Source of the DNA: Candidatus Butyricimonas faecavium
GTDB taxonomy: Bacteria > Bacteroidota > Bacteroidia > Bacteroidales > Marinifilaceae
Length of the DNA: 64,000 bases
Direction: 5' to 3'
Assembly (NCBI GenBank): GCA_944321125.1
Contig: CALUKD010000012.1
Coordinates: 1 to 64,000 of the forward strand
Below the pieces are notes generated by a model. That model was given only the letters and a program-made list of their open reading frames with translations, was not told the DNA's origin and did not search any database. Positions 1 to 8,254 of this stretch are shown here, in pieces. Position 1 is the first letter of the stretch, and every line of letters starts with the position of its first letter. The position numbers and the translations under genes were made by a program.

Positions 1-20
1 ATCAACGATACTTGAGCAAC

Positions 21-45
21 AAAAAAGGCGCCCGTAAAGAGCGCC
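21..45 (-). terminator. Rho-independent terminator of mnmE
   Basis: Read on the minus strand, a 5-bp GC stem (GGCGC/GCGCC, positions 27-31 and 41-45) with a 9-nt loop is followed by six T residues (positions 26-21). It lies about 45 nt beyond the mnmE stop codon. Confidence 0.7.
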
Positions 46-90
46 ATATTAATCGATTATAATCAATTTAACTATTTGATAATCAAATAT

Positions 91-1485
91 TTATTTACCG
101 ATGCAAAAATTCTTAAATATATTTCCCAAAACCTCATCCGTCGTGATTTGTCCCGTGATTTCCCCGAGATAATGCAGGCATTCCCGAATGTCTTGTGATA
201 CAAACTCACCACTAAGATGGGAGTCCAATCCGGTGATGACTCGCTCGATGGCTAGGCGGGCATGGGAGAGGGCTTCGTAATGGCGGACATTGCTGACGAT
301 GACATCTCCTGAATGAAGTGCGTTTAGGTTGATCGTGGAAACTAGCTCGTCCACCAAGTGATGGATGTTATACCCAGTCTTTGCGGCAATCGGAAGAATC
401 TTTTCCCCGGAAGATAGAGACGTGATTTGCGATAAGATCACGTCGGCAGAATCTGTTTGGTCTGTCTTGTTGAGTAGAATGACTAAGCGGGCATCCGATC
501 CGAGATGTTCTTTCACTTGGGTATAATAGGGAAGGAATTGTTCCGTGTCTTTGGTGGCATCTATTAAAAACAATACGATACGTGCTTGTTCAATTTTGGT
601 AAAAGTACGTTCGATACCCATATTTTCTACTTGGTCGTCTGTGTGGCGGATGCCTGCCGTATCGATAAAACGGAAAGTGATTCCTTGGAGGTTGATGGTA
701 TCCTCTATCACGTCGCGAGTGGTGCCCTCTATATCGGATACGATGGCACGATCCTCTTTTAGCAAAGCATTGAGTAGGGTACTTTTTCCCACGTTGGTGT
801 TGCCAACAATGGCTACCGGGATACCGTTTTTGATCACGTTGCCAAGGGAGAAGGAGGTACATAAGCGGGAAATTAACGTGTCAATACCGACGGCAATACC
901 CCGTAGTTCCGATCGGTCTGCGAACTCCACGTCTTCCTCCGAGAAATCCAGTTCCAGTTCCAGCAGGGAAGTGATGTGTAGCAGTTCCATTCGCAGTTTC
1001 ATCAGTTCGTCCGAGAATCCACCTCGCATTTGGCTTAATGCCATTTTGTGGGCGGCTGCCGAGGACGAGGCGATTAGATCTGCAACGGCTTCTGCTTGTG
1101 AAAGGTCCATTTTACCATTCAAAAAAGCCCGTTGAGTAAATTCTCCGGGGGCGGCAAGCCGTGCTCCGGAGGAGATTAATAGTTGTAATATGCGTTGCTG
1201 AATGTATACTGAACCATGGCAGGAAATTTCGATGGAGTCTTCCCCGGTGAAAGAGTGGGGGGCGTGGAACACGGAGATTAGTACTTCATCAATCAGTTCC
1301 TCCTTGTTGACGATCTTTCCGAAATGAATTGTATTCGGAGGAACATCCACCAGTTTTTTATGGGAAGGTGAAACAAATATCCGGTCACAAATTTCAATAC
1401 ATCCTTTCCCTGATAAGCGAATCACGGCAATAGCACCCATTCCGGGGGCCGTGGCAATGGCACATATTACAGTCTGGTCATTCAT
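91..1485 (-). CDS. mnmE: tRNA uridine-5-carboxymethylaminomethyl modification GTPase MnmE
   Basis: With MnmG, MnmE installs the (carboxymethyl)aminomethyl group on the wobble uridine of certain tRNAs, in the cytoplasm. The protein has an N-terminal tetrahydrofolate-binding domain (about residues 1-120), a helical domain, and an inserted G domain with P-loop GNTNVGKST, DTAG and NKTD motifs. It ends in the family's C-terminal CIGK, whose cysteine is needed for catalysis. The ATG at 1485 gives 464 residues, the usual length; an upstream in-frame ATG would add 25 residues without family resemblance and would lie upstream of the -7 promoter element at 1502-1509. The gene is monocistronic, with a terminator just after it. 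Nothing odd was seen. Confidence 0.97.
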   Translation of the reverse strand: MNDQTVICAIATAPGMGAIAVIRLSGKGCIEICDRIFVSPSHKKLVDVPPNTIHFGKIVNKEELIDEVLISVFHAPHSFTGEDSIEISCHGSVYIQQRILQLLISSGARLAAPGEFTQRAFLNGKMDLSQAEAVADLIASSSAAAHKMALSQMRGGFSDELMKLRMELLHITSLLELELDFSEEDVEFADRSELRGIAVGIDTLISRLCTSFSLGNVIKNGIPVAIVGNTNVGKSTLLNALLKEDRAIVSDIEGTTRDVIEDTINLQGITFRFIDTAGIRHTDDQVENMGIERTFTKIEQARIVLFLIDATKDTEQFLPYYTQVKEHLGSDARLVILLNKTDQTDSADVILSQITSLSSGEKILPIAAKTGYNIHHLVDELVSTINLNALHSGDVIVSNVRHYEALSHARLAIERVITGLDSHLSGEFVSQDIRECLHYLGEITGQITTDEVLGNIFKNFCIGK

Positions 1486-1501
1486 GGTAATTTCTTTCGT
1501 A

Positions 1502-1509
1502 CAAAGGTA
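1502..1509 (-). promoter_or_regulatory. Candidate -7 element of mnmE promoter
   Basis: On the minus strand the sequence is TACCTTTG, matching the Bacteroidota -7 consensus TAnnTTTG. It sits about 16 nt upstream of the chosen mnmE start, which implies a very short leader. I found no clear TTTG -33 element. Confidence 0.45.
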
Positions 1510-1533
1510 TATCTTTTTTATCGTGTATAGACT

Positions 1534-1575
1534 AAAAAATGAATCCAAATGAGCCTTCATTTGGATTCATTTTTT
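1534..1575 (-). terminator. Strong terminator after the KAS III-like gene
   Basis: A 19-bp perfect inverted repeat (1534-1552 and 1557-1575) has a 4-nt loop, with A-rich and T-rich flanks on both sides. It can act on either strand. By position it ends the minus-strand KAS III-like gene and insulates mnmE. Confidence 0.8.
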
Positions 1576-1590
1576 TTATTCTGTATTTGC

Positions 1591-2544
1591 TTATAAAAAT
1601 TGCAAGAGTACTGCCCCGCAAGAGTACCCACCCCCGAACACGGAGAGAGCCACGAGGTCACCATGGTCGACCCGGTCAAGGTTTTGCGATAAGGCGATGG
1701 CGCAACTGGGACATCCCGTGTTACCTACTTCCTCGATGTTAGATAACATGTGATCTTCGGGGAAATCGATCTGACGTGCAACGGTAGCCATGATTCGCTT
1801 GTTGGCCTGATGAGAGGCGATGAATTTCAAGTCTGTCAGTTTTATACCTTGACTATTGGTTACAGCATTTAATCCCTCGATCATGTAGTGACAAGCATTG
1901 ATAAATACGTCACGCCCTTCCGGCATACCGATACCCCCGTGATGTGGACGTAGGTAAACGGCAGTGTCTGCTTTACCTATATGTCCAAGTCCACGGGTGA
2001 ATATATTAAGTATACGGGCTGCTTTTTCTCCTTCCGGTATGGTGGAAATGGCGATTGCCACAGACCCGTCACCCCACAGGTGACCACTTTGCGGGCAAGT
2101 CTCGTTACTGTATTCCGTGTTATGCTCGGAGGCCACGACGATGGCTTTTGTTGCCTTGTTCATGGCGAAGTATCCTTCTACAATTTCCATGGCGTTGATA
2201 AACGAGGAACAGGCTGCTGAAACGGTGAGACAACGTGCGGCTCGTGCTTTGAAATGGCGCTGTATCATGTGTGCCGCCGTGGCTACCGTGTCATGAGGCG
2301 AATAAGTAGCAGCCACGATTAAGTCGACTTCCTCTATGGGAAAGGGCAGTTTTTCGTTTAAGCGTTTGACAGCTTCTAAGGCCATGGTATTCGTGTTTTC
2401 GTTTTCGCCAGCTTTGCTTCGGGTGCTTATTCCGGTACGGGTGCGAATCCACTCGTCATCCAAACCGTTCAGGTCTTTGAAATAAGAGTTGGGTACTCGG
2501 TTTTCCGGGAGATAATGAGCGAAAGCGTTAATATATAATTCCAT
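1591..2544 (-). CDS. 3-oxoacyl-ACP synthase III (KAS III/FabH-like) family protein
   Basis: This is a thiolase-fold condensing enzyme of the KAS III family (317 residues, full length). Such enzymes join an acyl-CoA starter to malonyl-ACP or make related acyl transfers. The catalytic triad is visible: Cys112 in SAACSSF, His245 in ASHQANKR and Asn275 in VGNTGC. After Asn275 the usual GNTSAAS-type loop reads GNTGCPSC, with two extra cysteines near the active site, so a specialised substrate is possible. It is encoded 18 nt after the TetR-type regulator on the same strand and is probably cotranscribed with it. No fab cluster surrounds it, so it may not be the housekeeping FabH. Family assignment is firm; the substrate is unknown. 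Confidence 0.9.
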   Translation of the reverse strand: MELYINAFAHYLPENRVPNSYFKDLNGLDDEWIRTRTGISTRSKAGENENTNTMALEAVKRLNEKLPFPIEEVDLIVAATYSPHDTVATAAHMIQRHFKARAARCLTVSAACSSFINAMEIVEGYFAMNKATKAIVVASEHNTEYSNETCPQSGHLWGDGSVAIAISTIPEGEKAARILNIFTRGLGHIGKADTAVYLRPHHGGIGMPEGRDVFINACHYMIEGLNAVTNSQGIKLTDLKFIASHQANKRIMATVARQIDFPEDHMLSNIEEVGNTGCPSCAIALSQNLDRVDHGDLVALSVFGGGYSCGAVLLQFL

Positions 2545-2562
2545 ATAGTAGTGTGTGTTAGT

Positions 2563-3147
2563 TTATTTCTTAATGATACCGTGAAATAATATGTTAATAT
2601 ACTCGTTAATTACTTGTGGTCGTGGTTGATGTTCGTACTGGCGTATGAAACCGAATTCTAGACTTTTGAAGACGGATTGTAATGAGTTCGCTAGACGTCG
2701 AGGTTGCTTGATCGAGAAGATTCCCGCATTGGTTCCGTCCCGGAGAATGGAGTAGAGAAGCTCTATTTCTTGTCTGTCTATATTCTCTCGTAATATTTCA
2801 ATCTTGCTGTTGTTGTGTAAAAAAGTTTCTTTGATAGGTTGGCTACCGCCCATTAGTTCCGCTATTAAATTGAATCGTTCCTTGATGTATAACTTCAACC
2901 GTTTGTCGGCTGGCAAGGCCGTTCTAACTGCCTGTTCAAGCTTTTGTTCGATTAATTCTATTTTTTGATCCACGATGTGATTAAAAATATCTTCCTTACT
3001 GTTAAAATGAGTATACAACGTACGCCGACTGACTTTAGCGGCCCGGGCAATATCCTTCATTGTTGTTCGATAAAAACTTGTTTCAATGAACAATTTTTGT
3101 GCCACGCTGATAATTTTTTCTTTTGTGATCAGTAGGGTTGTTCTCAT
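2563..3147 (-). CDS. TetR/AcrR family transcriptional regulator
   Basis: A TetR-type repressor of about 194 residues. The N-terminal helix-turn-helix covers roughly residues 10-55, with the typical core VSRRTLYTHFNSKEDIF. The all-helical C-terminal ligand-binding half is unassigned. The ATG at 3147 places the HTH at the usual distance from the start; an upstream in-frame ATG would add 18 residues that look non-coding. It lies just ahead of the KAS III-like gene on the same strand and is divergent from the YitT-type gene, so either could be a target. That link is inferred from position only. Confidence 0.9.
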   Translation of the reverse strand: MRTTLLITKEKIISVAQKLFIETSFYRTTMKDIARAAKVSRRTLYTHFNSKEDIFNHIVDQKIELIEQKLEQAVRTALPADKRLKLYIKERFNLIAELMGGSQPIKETFLHNNSKIEILRENIDRQEIELLYSILRDGTNAGIFSIKQPRRLANSLQSVFKSLEFGFIRQYEHQPRPQVINEYINILFHGIIKK

Positions 3148-3304
3148 TTTAATTTCACAATTTGGAAAAAGTGTGCAATTATAATTAATATTTTCGTACA
3201 AGCAAAATCAATGCCATGGGTAATACAAAAGTGTTAAAAAACAGATTGAGATATTTTCATTCGAAAAGATGACTTTTATCATGTTTCCTAAGATTGGGGA
3301 GGTG

Positions 3305-3312
3305 TATATTCG
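3305..3312 (+). promoter_or_regulatory. Candidate -7 element for the YitT-type gene
   Basis: TATATTCG, one base off TAnnTTTG, lies 23 nt before the ATG at 3336. If used, it excludes the upstream TTG at 3294 as a start because that codon would lie ahead of the transcript. No good -33 element was seen. Confidence 0.3.
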
Positions 3313-3335
3313 CGGCCGAATTTAAATTAGATGAA

Positions 3336-4268
3336 ATGGTGAATATACTTTTAAAAGAGAAACCGTTTACCCGAGAATGGTTCCGGACATATATCTTACT
3401 CATCGGGGGTGCTTTTGTGCTAGCGTTGGGGTATAGTTGTTTTATGGCACCTTATAAGATTGTTCCCGGGGGAATTTATGGTATCACGATTGTCCTTCAA
3501 CATAAGTGGGGATTCCCGATCGGTATGGCTGCCCTGTGTTTCAATCTGCCGTTGAGTTTGTTGGGGCTGCGGGTTTTGGGGTCAGGTTTCGGGGTGAAAA
3601 CGTTTATTTGTTTCATTCTTGTCGCTGTTTTTTCTGATAGTCTGCCTGCACTCTTGTTAACGTTAATGGGTGAGCCGATTCCTACAGATCCTTTGGTGGC
3701 GCTCGATCCTTTTAAGTTGGGTGATGAAGTGTTATTGGCATGTATTTTTGGTGGTGTCGTCATGGGTATTGGCGTTGGGATGATCATGAAAACCCGTGCA
3801 TCAAGTGGGGGAACTGACGTATTGTCGAATATATTACACAAGTGGACTCACCGTCCGTTAGGACAGTTGCAGATGATCGTTGATTCTTGTATCGTGATTT
3901 TTGGTTTTCTTATGTTCCAAGATTGGAAAGTACCTATGTATTCATGGCTTTCCATCTTCCTTATGGGTAAAACGATTGATATAATCTTGCAAGGATTTGA
4001 CTCCGAGAAGAGTTTCTTCATTATCTCGGATAAGACCGAGGAAATTCGGGCGTATGTTTTAAATGACCTACATCGCGGTGGCTCTATCGTACCAATCCAA
4101 GGTATGTATAATCGTTTGGAAAAGGAAATGATCATGACTATGGTCAATCGGCGGCAGATGGCTACTCTGCAACAAGCTATATACAAGATTGATCCAAATG
4201 CTTTTGTGACGATATTTGATGCTAACCAAATTCTTGGAAAAGGGTTTAAGCAGTTAGATGCAGAATAA
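3336..4268 (+). CDS. YitT family (DUF161/DUF2179) inner-membrane protein
   Basis: A 310-residue membrane protein. The N-terminal two thirds contains about five to six hydrophobic segments with the family's glycine-rich loops (MAPYKIVPGGIYGI near the first loop and TRASSGGTDVLSNIL later). The C-terminal part is the soluble DUF2179 domain, ending around FVTIFDANQILGKGF. The biochemical function of this family is not established. The ATG at 3336 is preferred over an in-frame TTG at 3294 because the extra residues are not family-like. It is followed by its own terminator and is divergent from the TetR regulator. Confidence 0.9.
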   Translation: MVNILLKEKPFTREWFRTYILLIGGAFVLALGYSCFMAPYKIVPGGIYGITIVLQHKWGFPIGMAALCFNLPLSLLGLRVLGSGFGVKTFICFILVAVFSDSLPALLLTLMGEPIPTDPLVALDPFKLGDEVLLACIFGGVVMGIGVGMIMKTRASSGGTDVLSNILHKWTHRPLGQLQMIVDSCIVIFGFLMFQDWKVPMYSWLSIFLMGKTIDIILQGFDSEKSFFIISDKTEEIRAYVLNDLHRGGSIVPIQGMYNRLEKEMIMTMVNRRQMATLQQAIYKIDPNAFVTIFDANQILGKGFKQLDAE

Positions 4269-4294
4269 ATCAAGAATGTCAATATAATTTATTT

Positions 4295-4341
4295 AAAATC
4301 CGGCTTAACATGAAGGAAGTTCTTTGGTTGAGTCGGATTTT
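4295..4341 (+). terminator. Terminator after the YitT-type gene
   Basis: A 15-bp stem with G-U pairs (4295-4309 with 4327-4341) has a 17-nt loop and ends in TTTT, 26 nt downstream of the stop codon. Confidence 0.6.
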
Positions 4342-4425
4342 AGTTTAGATTATTTTCAAGTTTTAATTCGTTTTGTAACTTTTCACCCGGTTCATTCCGT
4401 CCCATTAATAAATAAAAATAGTGGT

Positions 4426-5167
4426 ATGTTAAAAATATGGGTAATTGGATGCTTAATCTGTTGTTTGTGTGCTATTGACGGGGTGGCTCAAGATAGGGCT
4501 ATATGGATTTACGGGGAAGTGACTACCGTGATGAATCGTAAAATATGCGGATATATCACGTGGGGAAAGAATCTTTACTGAACGGACATTTTTTCTGCGG
4601 GAAAAATCGGAAATCCGTATATACGGTATCGGGATATTATGGGAGAGAAGGTATTTTAGTGATGGCCGGAGGGATACTCCACCAGAGCATGAGTCTTCTT
4701 GTCGTTTCGGGAATATCCGGTCGATTCGAGTGATTGGTGATAAGCGGATAGAGTTGGGCGTGAACGGGGGAAATGTTATTGAACTTGAACGGGGACCATC
4801 GCTTGCTATTGGTAGTTGGATAGCCGTGGAACTTTGAAATGGGAAGACTGAAAACATGGTTTGGGAGCATATTAGTGAGATCGTTTTTTCTGCTGCACCC
4901 GACACGATCAACGAGCCTAAAGATCATCCAATTGCGGGTATCTCTTCATAGTGGCAGGGAACTTTGCATGTGGGAGGAGAACGATGTGAACGCCACGAAT
5001 CGGGGAATAGTTATCAATATGCCGTCGATTGGACAGGTAATTGTGGGGTGGTATGATTTTAAGTTATTTCGTACTATCCCTCTCAATCAGTTAAATCTTC
5101 CCGTTTACGATGATTTCGGGGTTCCCGAGCGTTTGTACGGGAGAGTAGAGACACGGGATGGGTGAGA
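4426..5167 (+). pseudogene. Decayed secreted protein gene, several frameshifts
   Basis: The ATG at 4426 opens a clear signal peptide (about 22 residues, ending near GVAQ) followed by GEVTTVMNRKICGYITWGK. The frame then breaks after about 50 codons. Conserved-looking protein continues in other frames: one near 4574-4837 contains FGNIRSIRVIGDKRIEL and ends at a TGA. A piece with WEHISEIVFSAAPD follows near 4860, and another with GIVINMPSIGQVIVGWYDF runs to a stop near 5165. From memory, these pieces match a widespread bacterial family of repeated 'G.I.W' beta units. Because each segment keeps family character but in a different frame, I call this a pseudogene with at least two or three frameshifts. 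Confidence 0.65.
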
Positions 5168-5224
5168 GTATTTATGAAAGCCAACATCCGCAGGCTGGGT
5201 GTGGTTGTTTAAACGGGAGGAGAT

Positions 5225-5527
5225 ATGATAATAAGAGAGAATTTCCCGGCTCCTAGTAGGAAAAGATTTTATGTGTCTATCGGTTTTATCGGGGGGATTC
5301 GTTTGTCTACCAAAACAAAAGTTGTTTATACGAGCGAGAAAGGAAATAAACGTAAATTGAAAGAAAACAGAAGTTATGGGATGGTTCCTTTTAAGGTTGA
5401 TTACACGTTACGCGTTGGTTATCGGGGTGTATGTATTTGGGGAAATTATTCATTGACAAATATGTTTAACACGAACCGGGCACCTGAGTTGAAACCTTTT
5501 GCGGTAGGATTGGGAATAACCATTTAA
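5225..5527 (+). pseudogene. Fragment of an outer-membrane beta-barrel protein (C-terminal part)
   Basis: The 100 codons encode alternating hydrophobic strands and end with YSLTNMFNTNRAPELKPFAVGLGITI-like content, typical of the last strands of small Bacteroidota outer-membrane barrels (OMP_b-brl type). No signal peptide or N-terminal half is present, so it is probably the 3' remnant of a barrel gene lost together with the decayed gene just upstream. It could instead be a short expressed protein starting at ATG 5225, but that is less likely. Confidence 0.55.
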
Positions 5528-5547
5528 AGATTTTGGATGTAGAGATT

Positions 5548-5638
5548 TTTGATTTAAGATTACAACGGTACAATGAATAAATTTTCGCATTACAAATTGA
5601 GAAACGTTACTTTTTGTACGTTTGTAATCTTAAATCAA
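5548..5638. repeat. Long imperfect inverted repeat
   Basis: Arms of about 25 nt (5548-5573 and 5614-5638) are complementary except for about two positions, with a 40-nt loop. It lies between the barrel fragment and the 3' end of hydF. The loop is too long for a classic terminator, though it may still end hydF transcription. It could also be the remains of a small palindromic repeat element. Confidence 0.5.
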
Positions 5639-5651
5639 GGAGTCTTTAAAT

Positions 5652-6842
5652 TCAACCTTGGAACACTTTCATGGCCCTTCCGAATATTCCATGCAGGTAA
5701 GCAATCGTCATTCCATAGTTACTGACAGGTATCCCCGCATCTATAGCAGGTTGGAGTCTGTTTTTCAATTGTTTTCCGGTAATCATGCAACCTCCGCATT
5801 GAATGACCATAGCATAGTCAGTAATGGGACGGGTGATGGCATCCAGACCGGTGATAAAGTCAAATTTGAAGTTCTTCCCGGTGTATTCCTGTAACCAATG
5901 GGGAATCTTGTGGCGCCCTATATCCTCGCAGGAAACGTGATGGGAGCAGGATTCTAGCATAAGTATACGATCACCTTCTTTTAGTTTCTCTATCCGAGGT
6001 GTTCCGGCAAGATAAGCTTTGAAGTTTCCCTTGTGGCGGGCAAGAACGATACTAAAACTTGTGAGAGGGATTTCCGGGGGAACGATGGCAGCCACTTTCT
6101 TGAATACTTGGCTATCGGCGATTGCTAAACGGGGGCGAATACCCGTTTTCTCCAAAAAAGGAGTAATCTCTTCCGGTTGCAGCACGATAGAGGTGCAATG
6201 GTTGTCGAGTATATCCCGAATCATTTGTACTTGCGGCAGAATCAATCGTCCCGTGGGAGCCTCGGAATCGATTGGGGTGATTAGTAATACGATGTCTCCG
6301 GGGGAAAGTAAATCACCGATTAAAGATTTCGGAGTATTGTCCTTTTTCCATGCACTTTTTAAAGCATTCAGAATTAAATCCGTGTTGTCCTCTCGAGTGG
6401 AGTAGTCGATTACCGGACAGTTGTAGGTTGTCGTCAGTTCTTCCTTTAAAGTGGAAGTCAAGGCGGCTTCGTCTCGTTTGTTATGGATCACCAGAAATGG
6501 AATTTCCAATTTTTTTAATTGTTCGGCAAGCTGCTGCTCATGTTTCCCGAAATGGTTATTTGTAACCACAAGCAGGGCTATGTCGGCTTGAGATATAGCA
6601 TTTCTGGTTTTTTTCACTCGAATTTCACCCAAAGAACCCGTATCGTCAATGCCTGCCGTGTCGATAAAGATAACGGAAGCAAAGCCCGGGATTTCATAAC
6701 TTCTTTTTACAAGATCGGTGGTTGTTCCGGCCACATCCGAAACAATAGCAATATCTTGGCCTGTCAAGGCATTAATTAGCGAGCTCTTCCCACTGTTTCT
6801 CCGCCCTAATAATATAACGTGCAATTTATTGTCTTTTCCCAT
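5652..6842 (-). CDS. hydF: [FeFe]-hydrogenase H-cluster maturation GTPase HydF
   Basis: HydF is the scaffold/carrier on which the 2Fe subcluster made by HydE and HydG is assembled and passed to [FeFe]-hydrogenase. The 396-residue protein has an N-terminal GTPase domain (P-loop GRRNSGKSS at residues 13-21, then DTAG and NKRD), a middle dimerisation domain and a C-terminal cluster-binding domain. The iron-sulphur ligand motifs are present: ESCSHH near residue 300 and QCGGC near residue 350. The family's usual HCxxC is QCGGC here, so the histidine is replaced. No hydA, hydE or hydG lies in this window, so its partners must be elsewhere. Confidence 0.93.
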   Translation of the reverse strand: MGKDNKLHVILLGRRNSGKSSLINALTGQDIAIVSDVAGTTTDLVKRSYEIPGFASVIFIDTAGIDDTGSLGEIRVKKTRNAISQADIALLVVTNNHFGKHEQQLAEQLKKLEIPFLVIHNKRDEAALTSTLKEELTTTYNCPVIDYSTREDNTDLILNALKSAWKKDNTPKSLIGDLLSPGDIVLLITPIDSEAPTGRLILPQVQMIRDILDNHCTSIVLQPEEITPFLEKTGIRPRLAIADSQVFKKVAAIVPPEIPLTSFSIVLARHKGNFKAYLAGTPRIEKLKEGDRILMLESCSHHVSCEDIGRHKIPHWLQEYTGKNFKFDFITGLDAITRPITDYAMVIQCGGCMITGKQLKNRLQPAIDAGIPVSNYGMTIAYLHGIFGRAMKVFQG

Positions 6843-6917
6843 GATATTATTCGCCTATGGCAGGTTACAGGTTAGGTTTTAACTTTTTTTGATTAACTTG
6901 TAACTTGCAACCTTTTA

Positions 6918-8069
6918 TTATCGATACATTTTCACATCTTCCCGGGTGATCGTGTTACCACAAAGAATGACCAACCGTTCCACGACGTTACGTAGTTCGC
7001 GAATGTTACCCGTCCATTCGCACTCCTTTAATGCGGCGATAGCATCGGGAGACAACGTTTTGGGAGCGATACCCATTTCCGTGCATATTTCCGTCAAGAA
7101 GTGATTGGCCAGATCATCAATGTCTTCTAAACGTTGGCTTAAAGGGGGTACGTCAATAATAATCACGCTTAACCGGTGATAAAGATCTTCTCGGAAGTTT
7201 CCTTTCTTGATCTCTTCTTTTAAATTTTTGTTCGTGGCGGCAATGACCCGTACGTCTACATTTATATCGGCATCTCCGCCGACACGGGTTATCTTTTGTT
7301 CCTGCAAAGCTCTCAGTACTTTTGCTTGGGCATTGAGACTCATATCACCGATCTCGTCTAGGAAAAGCGTTCCCCCGTTGGCAAGTTCGAATTTACCTTT
7401 CTTTTGCTTGATGGCTGAGGTGAAAGACCCTTTCTCATGTCCGAATAATTCGCTCTCGATCAGTTCCGAGGGAATGGCAGCACAATTAACCTCGACGAAG
7501 GCATTGTCTTTCCGATGACTTAACTCGTGTAACTGGTGAGCAACAAGTTCTTTTCCGGAACCGTTAGGTCCCGTGATTAAGATTCTAGCATCGGAAATTG
7601 CTACTTTATCGATCATGGCTCGTATATGGTTCAACGCCTCGGAATTCCCGATCATGTCGTATTTTTTACTGACCTTGTTTTTCAAGGTCTTCGTTTCGTG
7701 AATTAATAAATGCTTGTCTGTCGCATTCTTTATCGTGATCAGTATACGATTCAGATCCAATGGTTTCTCGATAAAATCGTATGCACCTTTCCGGATAGCC
7801 TCGATGGCCGTGTCAATGGTTCCGTGACCGGAAATCATGATTACCGGGGTGTCCGCGGAGAATTCCTTGATACGTTCCAGTACTTCGATACCTTCCATTT
7901 TCGGCATTTTGATATCACAGAAGACAATGTCGGGTTTTTCAGATTTCATGGAAACAAGTCCTTCCATTCCATTTTCTGCCAGCACGACTTCATGTCCCTC
8001 GTATTGTAGAATATCCTTCATAGAATTGCGGATACTTCTCTCATCGTCAATCACTAATATTTTCGTCAT
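6918..8069 (-). CDS. Sigma-54-type response regulator (NtrC/AtoC family), no C-terminal HTH
   Basis: A 383-residue protein. The receiver domain (residues 1-120) has phospho-acceptor Asp52, with Ser80 and Lys102 as switch residues. An AAA+ domain follows, with Walker A GPNGSGKE. The sigma-54 contact loop, usually GAFTGA, reads GSFTSA. The protein ends right after the AAA+ lid (TITREDVKMYR) and lacks the Fis-type DNA-binding domain, so it may act without site-specific binding or be tethered by a partner. The ATG at 8069 starts the receiver exactly (MTKILVIDDE). No histidine kinase is adjacent, so the signal and targets are unknown. From memory, the same architecture recurs in other Bacteroidota. 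Confidence 0.9.
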   Translation of the reverse strand: MTKILVIDDERSIRNSMKDILQYEGHEVVLAENGMEGLVSMKSEKPDIVFCDIKMPKMEGIEVLERIKEFSADTPVIMISGHGTIDTAIEAIRKGAYDFIEKPLDLNRILITIKNATDKHLLIHETKTLKNKVSKKYDMIGNSEALNHIRAMIDKVAISDARILITGPNGSGKELVAHQLHELSHRKDNAFVEVNCAAIPSELIESELFGHEKGSFTSAIKQKKGKFELANGGTLFLDEIGDMSLNAQAKVLRALQEQKITRVGGDADINVDVRVIAATNKNLKEEIKKGNFREDLYHRLSVIIIDVPPLSQRLEDIDDLANHFLTEICTEMGIAPKTLSPDAIAALKECEWTGNIRELRNVVERLVILCGNTITREDVKMYR

Positions 8070-8254
8070 ACTACATTCTTTTTGTCTCACCGCAAATTTA
8101 GGGAAATAATTCGGAAAAAGAAATGTCAGGTGTTGCACAAACTTGGGAAAGCAAGTTGTTAATGTTCCGGGAAATTTGTATTTTTGGGAAGTTTAGAGCG
8201 AGAAGAATGGTATCTTTTTTGATTCTAACCTCTTAAATTTAAATTCTGAAATAT

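Noticed and set aside
545..1135. 196-codon plus-strand frame opposite mnmE
   Set aside because: Serine/arginine-rich translation typical of an antisense shadow; mnmE is unambiguous on the other strand.
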